Shown: positions 25,884 to 34,955 of the stretch, in pieces | Layout: every line of letters starts with the position of its first letter | Numbering within the stretch: the first letter of the stretch is position 1 | From: SAR324 cluster bacterium | GTDB taxonomy: Bacteria; SAR324; NAC60-12 | Direction of reading: 5' to 3' | Length of the DNA stretch: 64,000 nucleotides | NCBI GenBank assembly: GCA_028281495.1 | Contig: JANQJU010000050.1 | Coordinates: forward strand, 57,922 to 121,921 | Translations under genes and position numbers: made by a program | The notes under the pieces: model-generated | Database searches by the model: none | Seen by the model: only the letters and a program-made list of their open reading frames with translations | Told to the model about the DNA's origin: nothing

Positions 25884-27062
25884 TCAACTTTCTGAAGCAA
25901 TTGCTTGCTGCAATCGTCCCAAAGCTTTCTCCAGTCTCGCTTTGGGACAAGCAATATTTACACGGATAAATCCAGCACCCTCTGGACCAAAGCTTTCTCC
26001 TGAATTCACAATCCATTTAGCTTTTTCACGAAAGAACTGTTTCAATTCTTTGGGTTTCATATTTAGAGATCGGCAATCCAACCAAAGCAAAAATGTACCT
26101 TCTGGTTCAATCAGCTCAATACCTTCAATCACCTCAAGTTGACTCCTTACTAGTTCAATATTTCCTTCAAGATATTTGATAACAGCATCCAGCCAAGTTT
26201 TAGCTTTTGTGTAAGCAGCTTCCATAGCAACGTTTGAAAAAGCATTATTTTTATTAACAGTCAGCCGACTGTTTTCCGATTGAAATAATTCCAGCTTTAA
26301 TGGGTCCCTAATTATAGTGAATGCTGAACAACATGATGCAATGTTAAAGCTTTTTGCTGGTGAGATGCATGAAATACTATTGTTGGCATAAATATCACCT
26401 AATGAAGCAAAAGGCGTATATCGCTTCCCGTTGAACGTTATATCTGCATGAATTTCATCAGCGATAACTAAAACTTCATTCTGAAAACAAATATCACCTA
26501 GCTGTTTTAACTCATCAGGTAGCCAAACCCTGCCTACAGGATTATGTGGGTTGCAAAGAAACAACATTCGAGTATGCGGATCTTTTGCTTTATTTTCTAG
26601 ATCATCAAAATCTATAAAGTATCGACCATTCTTTAAAATCAGTGGATTGCTAACCAATTTCCGATGATTTTCCCGTAGAATATCATCAAAATCAAAGAAG
26701 ACAGGAGGTTGAACAATTACTCCATCTCCTTCTCTACTAAACAGGTTCACAGCCATCGACAAAGTATTCAGAATATTAGGCGAACGGAGAATTTCGTCTT
26801 TGTGAACAGTCCAAGTGTAGCGGCTTTTTAGCCAATCAATTAAAGCAGGTAGCAATCTATTAGAGACGGTTTCATAGCCAAAGATTCCATGCTCCAGGCG
26901 GGTTTTTAAGGCTTCTATTACAGGAGGTGGTGCTACAAAATCCATATCTGCAACACTGGCGGCAAATGTATCAGTTGAGGCAGTGCCAATAATATTAGGA
27001 TGGACCTTGAGTGCAGGAACAACGGATCGATCAATTTGTTTATCAAAAGCATAATCACACAT
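25884..27062 (-). CDS. patB: MalY/PatB family PLP-dependent C-S lyase (aminotransferase fold I)
   Basis: 392 residues. The substrate-binding start typical of MalY/PatB, GTASTDTFAASVADMDFVAP, is followed by GIFGYETVSNRLLPALIDWL and LRSPNILNTLSMAVNLFSRE. The aminotransferase motifs are FLCNPHNPVGRVW and VIADEIHADITF, and the PLP-Lys lies in SPAKSFNIASC. The family cleaves cystathionine or other beta-C-S substrates to a thiol, pyruvate and ammonia; E. coli MalY also modulates a transcription factor. It is cytoplasmic. Base composition is clearly more AT-rich than in the yej genes beside it, and it marks the start of an accessory stretch, consistent with acquisition. Confidence 0.87.
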   Translation of the reverse strand: MCDYAFDKQIDRSVVPALKVHPNIIGTASTDTFAASVADMDFVAPPPVIEALKTRLEHGIFGYETVSNRLLPALIDWLKSRYTWTVHKDEILRSPNILNTLSMAVNLFSREGDGVIVQPPVFFDFDDILRENHRKLVSNPLILKNGRYFIDFDDLENKAKDPHTRMLFLCNPHNPVGRVWLPDELKQLGDICFQNEVLVIADEIHADITFNGKRYTPFASLGDIYANNSISCISPAKSFNIASCCSAFTIIRDPLKLELFQSENSRLTVNKNNAFSNVAMEAAYTKAKTWLDAVIKYLEGNIELVRSQLEVIEGIELIEPEGTFLLWLDCRSLNMKPKELKQFFREKAKWIVNSGESFGPEGAGFIRVNIACPKARLEKALGRLQQAIASES

Positions 27063-27282
27063 TTAGGAAATCTCCGCTATGAATCAGGAATTTGACATCA
27101 CCCAAGGCTCATTGGGAATGCCCCAATTTTCTAATTTGAGTACCTTCATTCTCTGCAATCCAGATACCAAGACTTTCTTTGTGTCCCTCTCAAAACTGGA
27201 GTCAACGTCTCTTAGAACAGTCCAAAAGAGACACTCTCCATAATCTAAAGTTCATATCAAGACACTGCCAAATATAGGCAAC

Positions 27283-27837
27283 ATGAAGCTAGTTTTACGA
27301 TTCCTTTTGTATACCATACGAGTAATCTTACGAATTATTTTATACATATTCATATTTATTTCTATTACGATATCCGCATTGGTAGCATATAACTTTTTCG
27401 ACGAAATAAGCGCTTACGGATCCTTCAAAAAAAGGATACTTTCAAATAGATATATCGACTATATCTATGATTCATCAGACCAATTAAACCCTGGTGAGAT
27501 CAAAAAAATCAATTTAGAACGATTCATCGAATACGAATGGGAGCGTATCTGTTTTTTTGGACCTTATAGTGCCACCCAGATCGAACAAGCCCTTGGGTTT
27601 AAGACAAGTCATACAGAAAACTGGGAACACAAAACGATGGAAGATGTTCATCAAAGTATTCTCTTTGTGAATGGAGATGATTTTCTTGCAATAGATTTAG
27701 ATAGCCGATTCATTGATTTGTCATCGCCTCAGCAGAGTAAATGCCTATCGAAAGATCAAATAAATTTGGAAGCGAAACTCACAAGAAAAAAGCTAACCAT
27801 CTTATCAGCAAATAGACCAAACACAGCAACCGAATAA
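27283..27837 (+). CDS. Hypothetical protein with N-terminal membrane anchor
   Basis: 184 residues, not recognised. The first ~45 residues are strongly hydrophobic with interspersed Arg (LYTIRVILRIILYIFIFIS), predicting one or two membrane segments or an uncleaved anchor. The remaining ~140 residues are soluble, with aromatic patches (ERFIEYEWERICFFGPYSAT) and a Cys near the end. Base composition is AT-rich like its neighbours. There is no convincing Shine-Dalgarno sequence (only AGGC at -8). No neighbour suggests a function. Confidence 0.55.
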   Translation: MKLVLRFLLYTIRVILRIILYIFIFISITISALVAYNFFDEISAYGSFKKRILSNRYIDYIYDSSDQLNPGEIKKINLERFIEYEWERICFFGPYSATQIEQALGFKTSHTENWEHKTMEDVHQSILFVNGDDFLAIDLDSRFIDLSSPQQSKCLSKDQINLEAKLTRKKLTILSANRPNTATE

Positions 27838-27895
27838 ACTGACAAACTATCTATAGCTAGGGGGGTAGGACACAACAACTATGTAAGGCCATCAT

Positions 27896-28513
27896 TTAAC
27901 AACACTTCTCAAAAATATATGAGCTCGCCGTTTTAGTATAGCCTACACCTTTCCCTAATTCTGATAGATATTTAATAGAAAGTTCCTTATCTTTTTTTGG
28001 ATAAAAATACTCATCAAGATTATCTTCTGAAATGGTATACTTCCTGTTGCTAAACTTTACAGCACCAACAAGTTTATAATCTGAATCCAGTGCAGCAATT
28101 CCTGCGTCTGCATGACTATTATTTACAAGCAAATTTCCACCTTTCTTTAAATATCTTTTGCAAGCTTGTGATATGGGACCAGCATACTGAGATATTAGTA
28201 AATCTATAGATCTCTCCTTTATATCTAGAGGTTTGAAATAGTCTTGACCAAAAAAATGAAGTTCTGGCTCTTGTTCATAATTCTTTCTTTTGTTAATCAA
28301 CTCGACAACCTCACTTTTGTTAGCAAAAAACTTTTTAGCTTTCCTATCAGAATCAACATAATAAGCTGTTGGGATATAGAAGGAAGGGGTAATATGAACA
28401 AAGCTTCCAGGATACAAAACAGTATTTATCTTATACTTTTCAGTGAGCTTTAAAAAAAGCTCAGCTCTTTCGAACTGCCTATCAATAAACCATTTTTTAT
28501 AAAGCTCCGTCAT
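27896..28513 (-). CDS. Methyltransferase-like (Rossmann-fold) hypothetical protein
   Basis: 205 residues from ATG 28513 (MTELYKKWF). The frame is open further upstream, but that part overlaps the divergent gene and lacks conservation-like features. INTVLYPGSFVHITPSFYIP, then AYYVDSDRKAKKFF, resembles a class I methyltransferase motif I and the acidic end of beta-2. LLISQYAGPISQACKRYLKK, then GGNLLVNNSHADAG, resembles motifs IV-VI. The glycine-rich loop is poor (YPGSF), so SAM binding is uncertain. It is AT-rich and divergent from the GNAT gene. Function unknown. Confidence 0.55.
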   Translation of the reverse strand: MTELYKKWFIDRQFERAELFLKLTEKYKINTVLYPGSFVHITPSFYIPTAYYVDSDRKAKKFFANKSEVVELINKRKNYEQEPELHFFGQDYFKPLDIKERSIDLLISQYAGPISQACKRYLKKGGNLLVNNSHADAGIAALDSDYKLVGAVKFSNRKYTISEDNLDEYFYPKKDKELSIKYLSELGKGVGYTKTASSYIFEKCC

Positions 28514-28658
28514 TTTTATGTGTCCATTATATAATTTGTTGGACCTCATCAGAAAAAAAAGGTCAAAGCAAAGTGGAGCGAGGATTTCGCTTCTTGAAAG
28601 ACCCTCACTTTTTAACAGATTCTTTTTTTTAAAAGAGCCCGAACGCATCACCACCTAT

Positions 28659-29447
28659 ATGATTTTTGAATTGCAAAAAGAAAATTTTTATCAGGCGACC
28701 TCAATTTTTAAGGATATTCCAGTCTCCCAATCCTTAATACAAAATTCCTTAAATCAAGAGAAAAAGGGAAGGGTTTGGGTAGATGACCTAGATAAATGTA
28801 AGGCAGCCCTCGTGATCCATCCTTCTGGAGAAGCTTGTATTGGAGGCATCCCTTATACATTCTCGGTTTCAGATTTAAGAGAAAAAGTGGCAACTGAAAA
28901 ATCGTTACAGACCATTATTGCTCCTACTGAACAATGGAAAAATTGCCTAAACGAGATATTAGGAAATCTCTTTGAAGTTCACAATGAAATTGGGTTTTCC
29001 TTAACCCCTTCTCAATGGGTTGATTCGTTTACTCCAAATTTACCCGACAGGTTCTTGTTGAAAAGAATTGATCCTTGTTTATGTAGAAAAATTCAAAAGA
29101 CGTGGCCAGGCACAAATTGGTTTTGGGGATGGGATTCTGCTGAGGCTTTTGCTGCAAATGGTAGAGGCTATGCTATTGTTCATAAAAATGAAGTCGTTAG
29201 TTTTGTTTCAACGACCTTTCCATATGGTTCTTTTTCAAAATATTTAGAATTTAATATTCAAACTTCTCCCCTTTATAGACAACGTGGATTTGCCACGATT
29301 CTCTGTGCAACTCTATTGAGATATTGTTTTCGAAACGGTTTTACAGCGAGCTGGAGTACCGAAGTAGAGAATCTTTCTTCTCAAAACTTGGCCCAAAAAT
29401 TAGGCTTTAAAAATCCAAGATTATCCTATTGGTTTGAAAAAAAATAA
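28659..29447 (+). CDS. GNAT family N-acetyltransferase (GNAT_acetyltran type)
   Basis: 262 residues from ATG 28659 (MIFELQKENFYQA). The frame continues upstream to 28518, but that part would overlap the neighbouring promoter and has no family similarity. The N-terminal ~130 residues are a family-specific domain (QATSIFKDIPVSQSLI, GEACIGGIPYTFSVSD). The C-terminal half is a GNAT core: EVVSFVSTTFPYGS (beta-4), then LYRQRGFATILCATLLRYCF (acetyl-CoA loop R/Q-x-x-G-x-A), then NLSSQNLAQKLGF. Related proteins include ZmaR-like antibiotic-modifying acetyltransferases, but the substrate is not predictable. It is cytoplasmic and AT-rich, part of the accessory stretch. Confidence 0.8.
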   Translation: MIFELQKENFYQATSIFKDIPVSQSLIQNSLNQEKKGRVWVDDLDKCKAALVIHPSGEACIGGIPYTFSVSDLREKVATEKSLQTIIAPTEQWKNCLNEILGNLFEVHNEIGFSLTPSQWVDSFTPNLPDRFLLKRIDPCLCRKIQKTWPGTNWFWGWDSAEAFAANGRGYAIVHKNEVVSFVSTTFPYGSFSKYLEFNIQTSPLYRQRGFATILCATLLRYCFRNGFTASWSTEVENLSSQNLAQKLGFKNPRLSYWFEKK

Positions 29448-29522
29448 TATCCCAAGCTGTTCTTATTTTAGGCAACTGCTAGTAGAATAGATCACTTCAA
29501 AAGTTCGGACTCCGGCATTTTT

Positions 29523-29732
29523 ATGACTAATGATGACATTAAAAAAATTGAAGAGACTTTGAATGTTTCACTTCCTTATTATTGCAAGCAGGCATTACTA
29601 GACTATCCTTTTCCTGAATGGATAGATGAGGAAGACCCTTGGCATAGCCCTTACCAATTTGATGGCATTGTTGACCGTATCATCACAGACAACAAATTGG
29701 GGAGGGCGACAAAAGGCAGGAAAACATTGTAG
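29523..29732 (+). pseudogene. Truncated SMI1/KNR4-family gene
   Basis: 69 residues beginning like SMI1/KNR4 (SUKH) proteins: IKKIEETLNVSLPYYCKQAL, then LDYPFPEW and FDGIVDRIITDNKLG. The remaining two-thirds of the domain is absent, the frame ends in a basic KGRKTL, and no other frame continues it. SUKH proteins often act as immunity proteins to contact-dependent or polymorphic toxins. No toxin is visible nearby. The gene is read as a 3'-truncated remnant. Confidence 0.6.
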
Positions 29733-29795
29733 GAGGTAAATCCTCATCGGGTCGCTGCCCGGTGAATTCATTGTTACGTGAATAGAAGATCAAGT

Positions 29796-30638
29796 ATGCA
29801 ACCTATTTCTATAAGAACTCTTTTAATTAGATTCAAGTGGCGCATTTCTTTTACTTTTTTAGTGGTAGTCATCGAGTCCGTTTTAGGCATTTTCTATCCA
29901 CTATTTATAGGTTATGCGATCGATGATCTGCTCAAAAGCGAATATCGAGGTATTATTAACCTCTTGTTGCTAGGCCTGTGCTCACTCGTGGTAGGCACCA
30001 TTCGGAGATTCTATGATACGAGAATATATTCTGGGATCTATTGCCAAATAACCCCTGAGATGGTGGAAGCGGAATACAACAAAGATAGCTCAGTCTCTAA
30101 AATAACAGCTCGATCCTCGTTGCTAACGGAATTTGTGGAATTTCTTGAAAATTCAATGCCTGAGGTCATTGGTGCCATCCTTTCTTTAGTTGGCATCATT
30201 TCAATTATAGCCACATTAAACCTGAACGTGTTTTATGCTTGTGTTGCCCTCTTGCTACTCATCTTTACTATTTATGCAATAACAGGAAAATTCAACTTTA
30301 AGCTAAATGCTCAATACAATAGTCAATTAGAAGTACAAGTTGAAGCGTTAGAAAGCAGAGATATCAATCGAATCAAGAACCATTTTATGAAATTGATGAA
30401 ATGGAATATCAAACTCTCTGATTTAGAGACATTCAATTATTTTATAATATGGTTGGGGGTCATTGCATTGTTAATCTTTACTCCAATCACTGTGATTGAA
30501 AGCGGGGTTTTGAAATACGGACTGGTCTTTTCTATACTCATGTATGTGTTTGACTACATTGATAAGATTATAACTTTTCCACTTTACATCCAACAATTGA
30601 TCCGGCTTAAAGAAATCTCTAACCGATTGGCAGAATAA
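29796..30638 (+). CDS. Stand-alone ABC-type six-transmembrane protein (ABC_membrane_3-like)
   Basis: 280 residues from ATG 29796 (MQPISIRTLL); a GTG at 29778 is possible. The layout is that of an ABC exporter transmembrane domain: TM1 FTFLVVVIESVLGIFYPLFI, TM2 IINLLLLGLCSLVVG, a central helix pair near VIGAILSLVGIISIIATL and a final pair near YFIIWLGVIALLIF. It ends before any nucleotide-binding domain. No Walker motif is present and no ATPase gene follows. A family of such NBD-less proteins is known, so it need not be broken. It lies between a truncated SMI1 gene and a possible transposase remnant. Function unknown. Confidence 0.7.
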   Translation: MQPISIRTLLIRFKWRISFTFLVVVIESVLGIFYPLFIGYAIDDLLKSEYRGIINLLLLGLCSLVVGTIRRFYDTRIYSGIYCQITPEMVEAEYNKDSSVSKITARSSLLTEFVEFLENSMPEVIGAILSLVGIISIIATLNLNVFYACVALLLLIFTIYAITGKFNFKLNAQYNSQLEVQVEALESRDINRIKNHFMKLMKWNIKLSDLETFNYFIIWLGVIALLIFTPITVIESGVLKYGLVFSILMYVFDYIDKIITFPLYIQQLIRLKEISNRLAE

Positions 30639-30646
30639 TCCCAATA

Positions 30647-30760
30647 GTGGCTTATCTGCAAAACAAAGCCCTTTTTGATGAAGGGCAGGAGCTGTCGAAG
30701 AGTGCCATAGCCCGCCAACTCCAGCCCATCACCTGCTTGAACCAGCAACCGTGGCATTAG
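30647..30760 (+). pseudogene. Possible recombinase/transposase HTH remnant
   Basis: A 37-codon frame contains LFDEGQELSKSAIARQL, which resembles the N-terminal helix-turn-helix of transposases and recombinases (pattern G-x-S-K-S-A-I-A-R-x-L). It stops soon after at TAG 30758-30760. No inverted repeats or catalytic domain are visible, so this is at best a scar of a mobile element. Confidence 0.3.
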
Positions 30761-30764
30761 TAAT

Positions 30765-31217
30765 TTATTGCCAGCTTCCGGTCCCGTGCCCCTCGACTGG
30801 ATTCAATTCAGGGATTTTAGGAACAGAGAAGAAGCCCAGAAAATCTCCAGACTCGTTTCTGAAATAAATCGCCAAAATACTGCCTTCAAACCATTCAAAT
30901 TTAGAAGTATCGGCATACAGATTCGGATCATGAATGTGCAAATTACCATTCGCCACCCCCCCCTGAGGGTTTGAGACCTGAGCAGATTTACCCATAAACT
31001 CGTGATTTTCGTTTTTAACATCCACATTCACAGAGAACGTAACATTATCTGTATTTACTTTAAAAGATGCAGTAGCAGGGAGACATTCACCACAGTCAAA
31101 AGTTTCCAGTACCTTGTGGAGCCCCTCCTCATATTCCGGAGATTTAAGAACTTTTTTAAAAGCCTGTTCAAAGTTTTTTTCAACTTGGTCATGGGTTATT
31201 TTTTCTGTTGAGCTCAT
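30765..31217 (-). CDS. VapA-like (virulence-associated protein family) beta-barrel protein
   Basis: 150 residues. The C-terminal ~100 follow the Rhodococcus VapA/VapB core pattern: a strand (VTFSVNVDVKN), GGVANGNLHIHDPNLYADTS, then FEWFEGSILAIYFRNESGDF, LGFFSVPKIPEL and a final GHGTGSW. VapA has the same order, with a TLYTDDLDRLYKDT-like strand-turn and a terminal G-G-G-T-G-S-W. VapA is a secreted actinobacterial protein that disturbs phagosome maturation. Here there is no signal peptide: the first 40 residues are a charged helix (THDQVEKNFEQAFKKVLKS) with two Cys in FDCGECL. The match is from memory of the family, so it is a strong suspicion rather than a proof. AT-rich; single gene. Confidence 0.55.
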   Translation of the reverse strand: MSSTEKITHDQVEKNFEQAFKKVLKSPEYEEGLHKVLETFDCGECLPATASFKVNTDNVTFSVNVDVKNENHEFMGKSAQVSNPQGGVANGNLHIHDPNLYADTSKFEWFEGSILAIYFRNESGDFLGFFSVPKIPELNPVEGHGTGSWQ

Positions 31218-31844
31218 AAGAAAATAATGTTTGATGGTTTATGATTTAGGTATATGTTTTTAAAAAATCTCAACTAATTCAGTTAGGACTTCTCAAAAAT
31301 AAAGGCAACGTTTTCATATACAGTTACGGGAACAATTCAGTAGCAGGAAAAATTCTGGACAAACTCCATTACTCTTTTGTAATTTATTTAAAGGGTAGGT
31401 TTTGTTTGATTTCCTATTCCTTACTCTACTAAAGGAAGTTCCTAACATTTCTCTACGTGGAATACAAGAAGTATCTTTGCAGTTTTTTACAATATTTAGA
31501 CTTAACATAGAACAGATGATTTTTAGAAAATTTTATATTATCACGATTTAATATTAAAACTTTATCAACCCCAGTCAATATCAAGGATTGAATTAATTTA
31601 TCCAATGGATAAGGATCGATTCTTTTGGTAAAGAATGAAAAAGATCGCCGTTTCCGCTGCACTACGGAGGCATTATTTTGCAGCAACTCCGATTGCCAAA
31701 TGTTATTTTCAATAAGTGCTTTGTATCCGTTAGTTGAAATTTTAGTGTATATTCAAGTAATGTACATTTCTAACGTCTTTTTTATTTATCAGATGAACTG
31801 ACTTTCGGCATAAACGCTATTTTTCCTCGCCAAAAGGAAACCCG
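31218..31844. other. AT-rich intergenic region (627 bp)
   Basis: No feature could be supported. Two leftward open frames (31314-31508 and 31453-31686) have no family similarity, no ribosome binding site and AT-driven composition. They may be decayed coding DNA of the accessory stretch. Confidence 0.4.
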
Positions 31845-31988
31845 ATGCCCTCATCACAAACCAATACTCTCCGTAGTCAACACAAACACGCACGACGTCT
31901 TGTGCTCTCGAAAGTTAAGCGACGCTCCAAGACTCGTCAATTCGGTGAAAGCGGAATTAATTCGTCTATTTCGAGATTTTTAGTTTGA
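31845..31988 (+). CDS. Small basic hypothetical protein (47 aa)
   Basis: A 47-codon frame from ATG 31845 with a good Shine-Dalgarno sequence (AAAAGGA, ~6 nt upstream). The product is rich in Arg, Lys and Ser (LSKVKRRSKTRQFGESGINS) with no recognisable domain. It might be a small nucleic-acid-binding protein or the start of a decayed gene. Confidence 0.35.
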   Translation: MPSSQTNTLRSQHKHARRLVLSKVKRRSKTRQFGESGINSSISRFLV

Positions 31989-32175
31989 CGCCTTGATTAA
32001 AAATCGAGGATTTCAAAAAATAGCCTGCAAATCAAGAATGAGTTCCCGCCAGGGAAATCGACGTTGAGTGCCTTGAAATTTGAACAAGACCATGATGGGG
32101 ATGGGAAAGTGAAACTACCAATCTCGGTCAGAAACCCATCTTATTGAAAAACCGCATTTGCCCCAAAAGGGACCG

Positions 32176-32418
32176 ATGACCCTACGAGAAATCGTTGCTG
32201 AACAGCTTTCGAAGCTTTTTGGAAAACGTTATTCCAAGATGCATGAAGAACGGTACGCAACGCTCTATGAAAAACGTTATCCGGATCAGCCGCCCCCCGA
32301 TGTTGAATCTCAGGAGAACCGTCCTGAAAATGCTCCCCCTACGGAGCAAACCCTCACCGAGCAAACCCCCACGAAGCAAATCCCCACAGAGCAAGTGATA
32401 CGTAGGAAGGACCCATGA
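32176..32418 (+). CDS. Small hypothetical protein with TEQ-repeat tail
   Basis: 80 residues from ATG 32176, preceded by AAAAGGGA; a TTG at 32158 has no such site. The N-terminal half is an amphipathic helix with a tyrosine-rich repeat (KRYSKMHEERYATLYEKRYP). The C-terminal half is Pro/Thr/Glu/Gln-rich with degenerate T(E/K)Q units (PTEQ, LTEQ, PTKQ, PTEQ). The repeat is also visible in the DNA around 32335-32395. The stop overlaps the next start as ATGA, so it is coupled to the secreted protein that follows. Function unknown. Confidence 0.5.
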   Translation: MTLREIVAEQLSKLFGKRYSKMHEERYATLYEKRYPDQPPPDVESQENRPENAPPTEQTLTEQTPTKQIPTEQVIRRKDP

Positions 32419-32999
32419 AACCAATCAGCCTATTGCTCCTTCTTCTGAGTTTGTCCTCAAATTGCTTCGGATCAGGAGATATCGTGTACTTCATGGATTC
32501 GAGTGCGATCCGGGCATTCAATGGATATTTGAAATCTTTAGGGGAATCGGAAACTGCCTACGAGCAGTTCAAACAGGAATTTCAAAAAACGTGGTGGAAA
32601 GATTACGAATTTCCCAGTCGGGAGGAGGTCCAATCTCTGCATCAGAATCGGGAAACCTCTCCGTTTTTCTCCGATATCACATGGTTCTTGTTAGAAAAAT
32701 TCAGCACCCAAAATTATTCCCTCGATTATCATTTATATCTGATCTTATTGGACCTGACTTACCTGGGGGAAACGAATGATGAAATCCAAAGGCTCCAGTT
32801 ATTGACCAAATCTCCTTTAAAGAGAATACGTCGACGGGCCAAACGAAAGCTGTTGTTGAGTAGAAAGAATTTTATCCCCTCTGGAGATTCCAAAGATAGG
32901 CAATATTACCAAGATGCGTTGCAAAAATTGAATGATGAGTTGAATGCCCTCTCCCAACTCAACGAAGGCTCCTACCTGATTTATATGTTCAATGATTGA
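32415..32999 (+). CDS. Hypothetical periplasmic protein
   Basis: 194 residues with a clear Sec signal peptide (MKPISLLLLLLSLSSNCFG, cleavage near CFGSG). The mature part is helical and charged: YLKSLGESETAYEQFKQEFQ, a middle helix YHLYLILLDLTYLGETNDEI, the basic KRIRRRAKRKLLLSRK, then a helix ending in YLIYMFND. It is not recognised. The residue before the first mature Gly is not Cys-lipobox-like, so it is probably soluble in the periplasm. Its ATG overlaps the stop of the small upstream gene by 4 bp. Confidence 0.6.
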   Translation: MKPISLLLLLLSLSSNCFGSGDIVYFMDSSAIRAFNGYLKSLGESETAYEQFKQEFQKTWWKDYEFPSREEVQSLHQNRETSPFFSDITWFLLEKFSTQNYSLDYHLYLILLDLTYLGETNDEIQRLQLLTKSPLKRIRRRAKRKLLLSRKNFIPSGDSKDRQYYQDALQKLNDELNALSQLNEGSYLIYMFND

Positions 33000-33290
33000 T
33001 TGTTGCTTGATCTCGAACGCTTTTTCCCTTTCCTAGCCATCGAAATTTAGGAACCCCAGTGAAACTTTGAAGTGGATTGAAACCACAATAAAAGTCAGGT
33101 GTGTCTTGCAATCACAATGGAAACCGAGAGTGCATTGCAATCATAGCAATCGGGTGCTATCTTAAAACACAACAAAAAACAAACATCAGAAGAATTCAGA
33201 GATGTTTGTTCATTCTCCTTTGTCTTGAAAGACAGTTTATCTAGCATTCTCAATGTTCCGTCGTAACACCATGACCCACTCAACTCTCGA

Positions 33291-34457
33291 ATGACAACGC
33301 AAGATTCCCCCCATATCTTGATTGTAGATGATGAAATCACAGTGAATCGACAGGTGGGAAGCCTGTTGCAAGAATTTGGTCTGGAATATGGATTCGTCAC
33401 CCATCCGTCGTTTCTATTTCAGCGACTGGAGGCAGAATCGTTTGATCTGATTCTGTTGGATTTGCACATGCCAGAAGTCGACGGACTCACCCTGCTGCGA
33501 CAGCTCAAATCCATGTCCAACCCCTTGCTTCATGACCTACCGGTGATTGTCTTGACGGCCGATGAACACAGTCATTTGTTGGAAGAGTGTTTTCAAGCAG
33601 GGGCGACCGATTTCATCACCAAACCCATAGATCCCCTTGTATTGAAAGCGCGGGTCAACTCAGCCTTGGAGGTACAACGCCAGATCCGCACCGTCAATCG
33701 GCAGAAGTTTCAAATGCAACGCGAACTCCGGCTAGCCGCCCAAGTGCAACAAACTGCGCTGCCAACCGTTCCCGACGTGCCGTTTTTAAACATCCAGTTG
33801 TCCTATGAACCGCTTTCGGAAGTCTCTGGAGATATCTATGATGTGGTCCTGCATGAGGATGGCTCCGTCAACGTGTTTTTAGGAGATGCGACCGGACACG
33901 GCACAGCCGCGGCTCTAGTAACCATGTTGGTGACAATGGGGTTGGCGAGTATTCGCCATGAAGCATCGCCCCGTCAGATTCTCAAACACATCAACAGTAT
34001 TTTGGCAGAACGACTGCCCCTTGATATCTTCATGACAGCAGTCTGCTTGCACATCACCCCCACCGGTAAGATGATCATGAGCAGTGCGGGACATCCCCCC
34101 ATCTTGATCATGACCAAAGAGGGAGCCTTGAAAACCTTCCATGAAAAAGGTTTAGCCCTGGGAATTTATGCCCAAGAGAGAATCCCCTTTGGTCAACAGA
34201 CTTACGACTTGAAGCCAGGAGACCGCCTGATTTTGCATACCGATGGCCTCTTCGAATGGGCGGACGAAGAGGAAGAGGTCTTTGGGGAAGAACGCTTGTA
34301 TTCCTTTTTCCACACCCACCACCATCTTTCTGCTGCTGAGCTGTTCCCTCATTTGATGCAGAAGATCCAAACTTTTGTGCACAATCATCCTCGCGAAGAC
34401 GATTTGACTCTGCTCGTTTTGGAATACGAAGGCTGTTTTTCCAAAATGAATAAATAA
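33291..34457 (+). CDS. Response regulator with PP2C-type (SpoIIE/RsbU) phosphatase output
   Basis: 388 residues. A receiver domain (1-125) has acidic pocket VDDE, phosphoacceptor Asp in LILLDLHMPEVDG (~residue 57) and Lys in FITKPIDPLV. A coiled linker (IRTVNRQKFQMQRELRLAAQ) leads to a SpoIIE-type PP2C domain: EVSGDIYDVV, FLGDATGHGTAAAL (metal-binding Asp), SSAGHPPILI, LHTDGLFEWAD and PREDDLTLLV. Proteins of this layout dephosphorylate anti-sigma-factor antagonists in partner-switching pathways or act in c-di-GMP-linked regulation. No antagonist or anti-sigma gene lies nearby. The start has no strong ribosome binding site. Confidence 0.92.
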   Translation: MTTQDSPHILIVDDEITVNRQVGSLLQEFGLEYGFVTHPSFLFQRLEAESFDLILLDLHMPEVDGLTLLRQLKSMSNPLLHDLPVIVLTADEHSHLLEECFQAGATDFITKPIDPLVLKARVNSALEVQRQIRTVNRQKFQMQRELRLAAQVQQTALPTVPDVPFLNIQLSYEPLSEVSGDIYDVVLHEDGSVNVFLGDATGHGTAAALVTMLVTMGLASIRHEASPRQILKHINSILAERLPLDIFMTAVCLHITPTGKMIMSSAGHPPILIMTKEGALKTFHEKGLALGIYAQERIPFGQQTYDLKPGDRLILHTDGLFEWADEEEEVFGEERLYSFFHTHHHLSAAELFPHLMQKIQTFVHNHPREDDLTLLVLEYEGCFSKMNK

Positions 34458-34955
34458 TTTTTGTCTCTATCTTAATAAGCCCCCTTGAATCTTTTAACCT
34501 TTCTCGTATTTAGCCCAACACTAACTTTTAAATTAATTCTTTTCATTATCTCTCAATAAAATTTAAAAAGGCCTCAACTTTCCTGTCTTAACTTTATATC
34601 AAAACTTAATTCTATCTGAAACTTATGGGACATAACTAAAAAAAGTTGATAAACTTTCTTTCTTTTTGAGGCATTCAGTTGAGTAGATAAAATACTCTGG
34701 ATTTTAGAAAAAACTATCGAGGCGTTGTCCTATAATATAAGGCCTAGATCTCAACCCATTAAAATTATTTATTATATTTTTAAGGAAGCAAAGGATGCCT
34801 TGGTTGTTTCTTTTATTATCTTTCAAAAAATAGGTCCCATAATTCTTCAAAATGGATAGCTTACTTGAGCCTCTATTGGATTTTTAACAGCAGGATATCA
34901 AAGTTTAAAAAATAAAAATTTTTTCTTTAAAGAAATTAACAAAAACATCACAATT
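34458..34955. other. AT-rich intergenic region before the lipoprotein family
   Basis: About 500 bp with no supportable gene or regulatory site. Together with the decayed fragments after it, it forms a 1.7-kb gap in coding density. Confidence 0.5.

Noticed and set aside
31314..31686. Two leftward frames of 64 and 77 codons
   Set aside because: AT-rich region, no ribosome binding site, no recognisable family.
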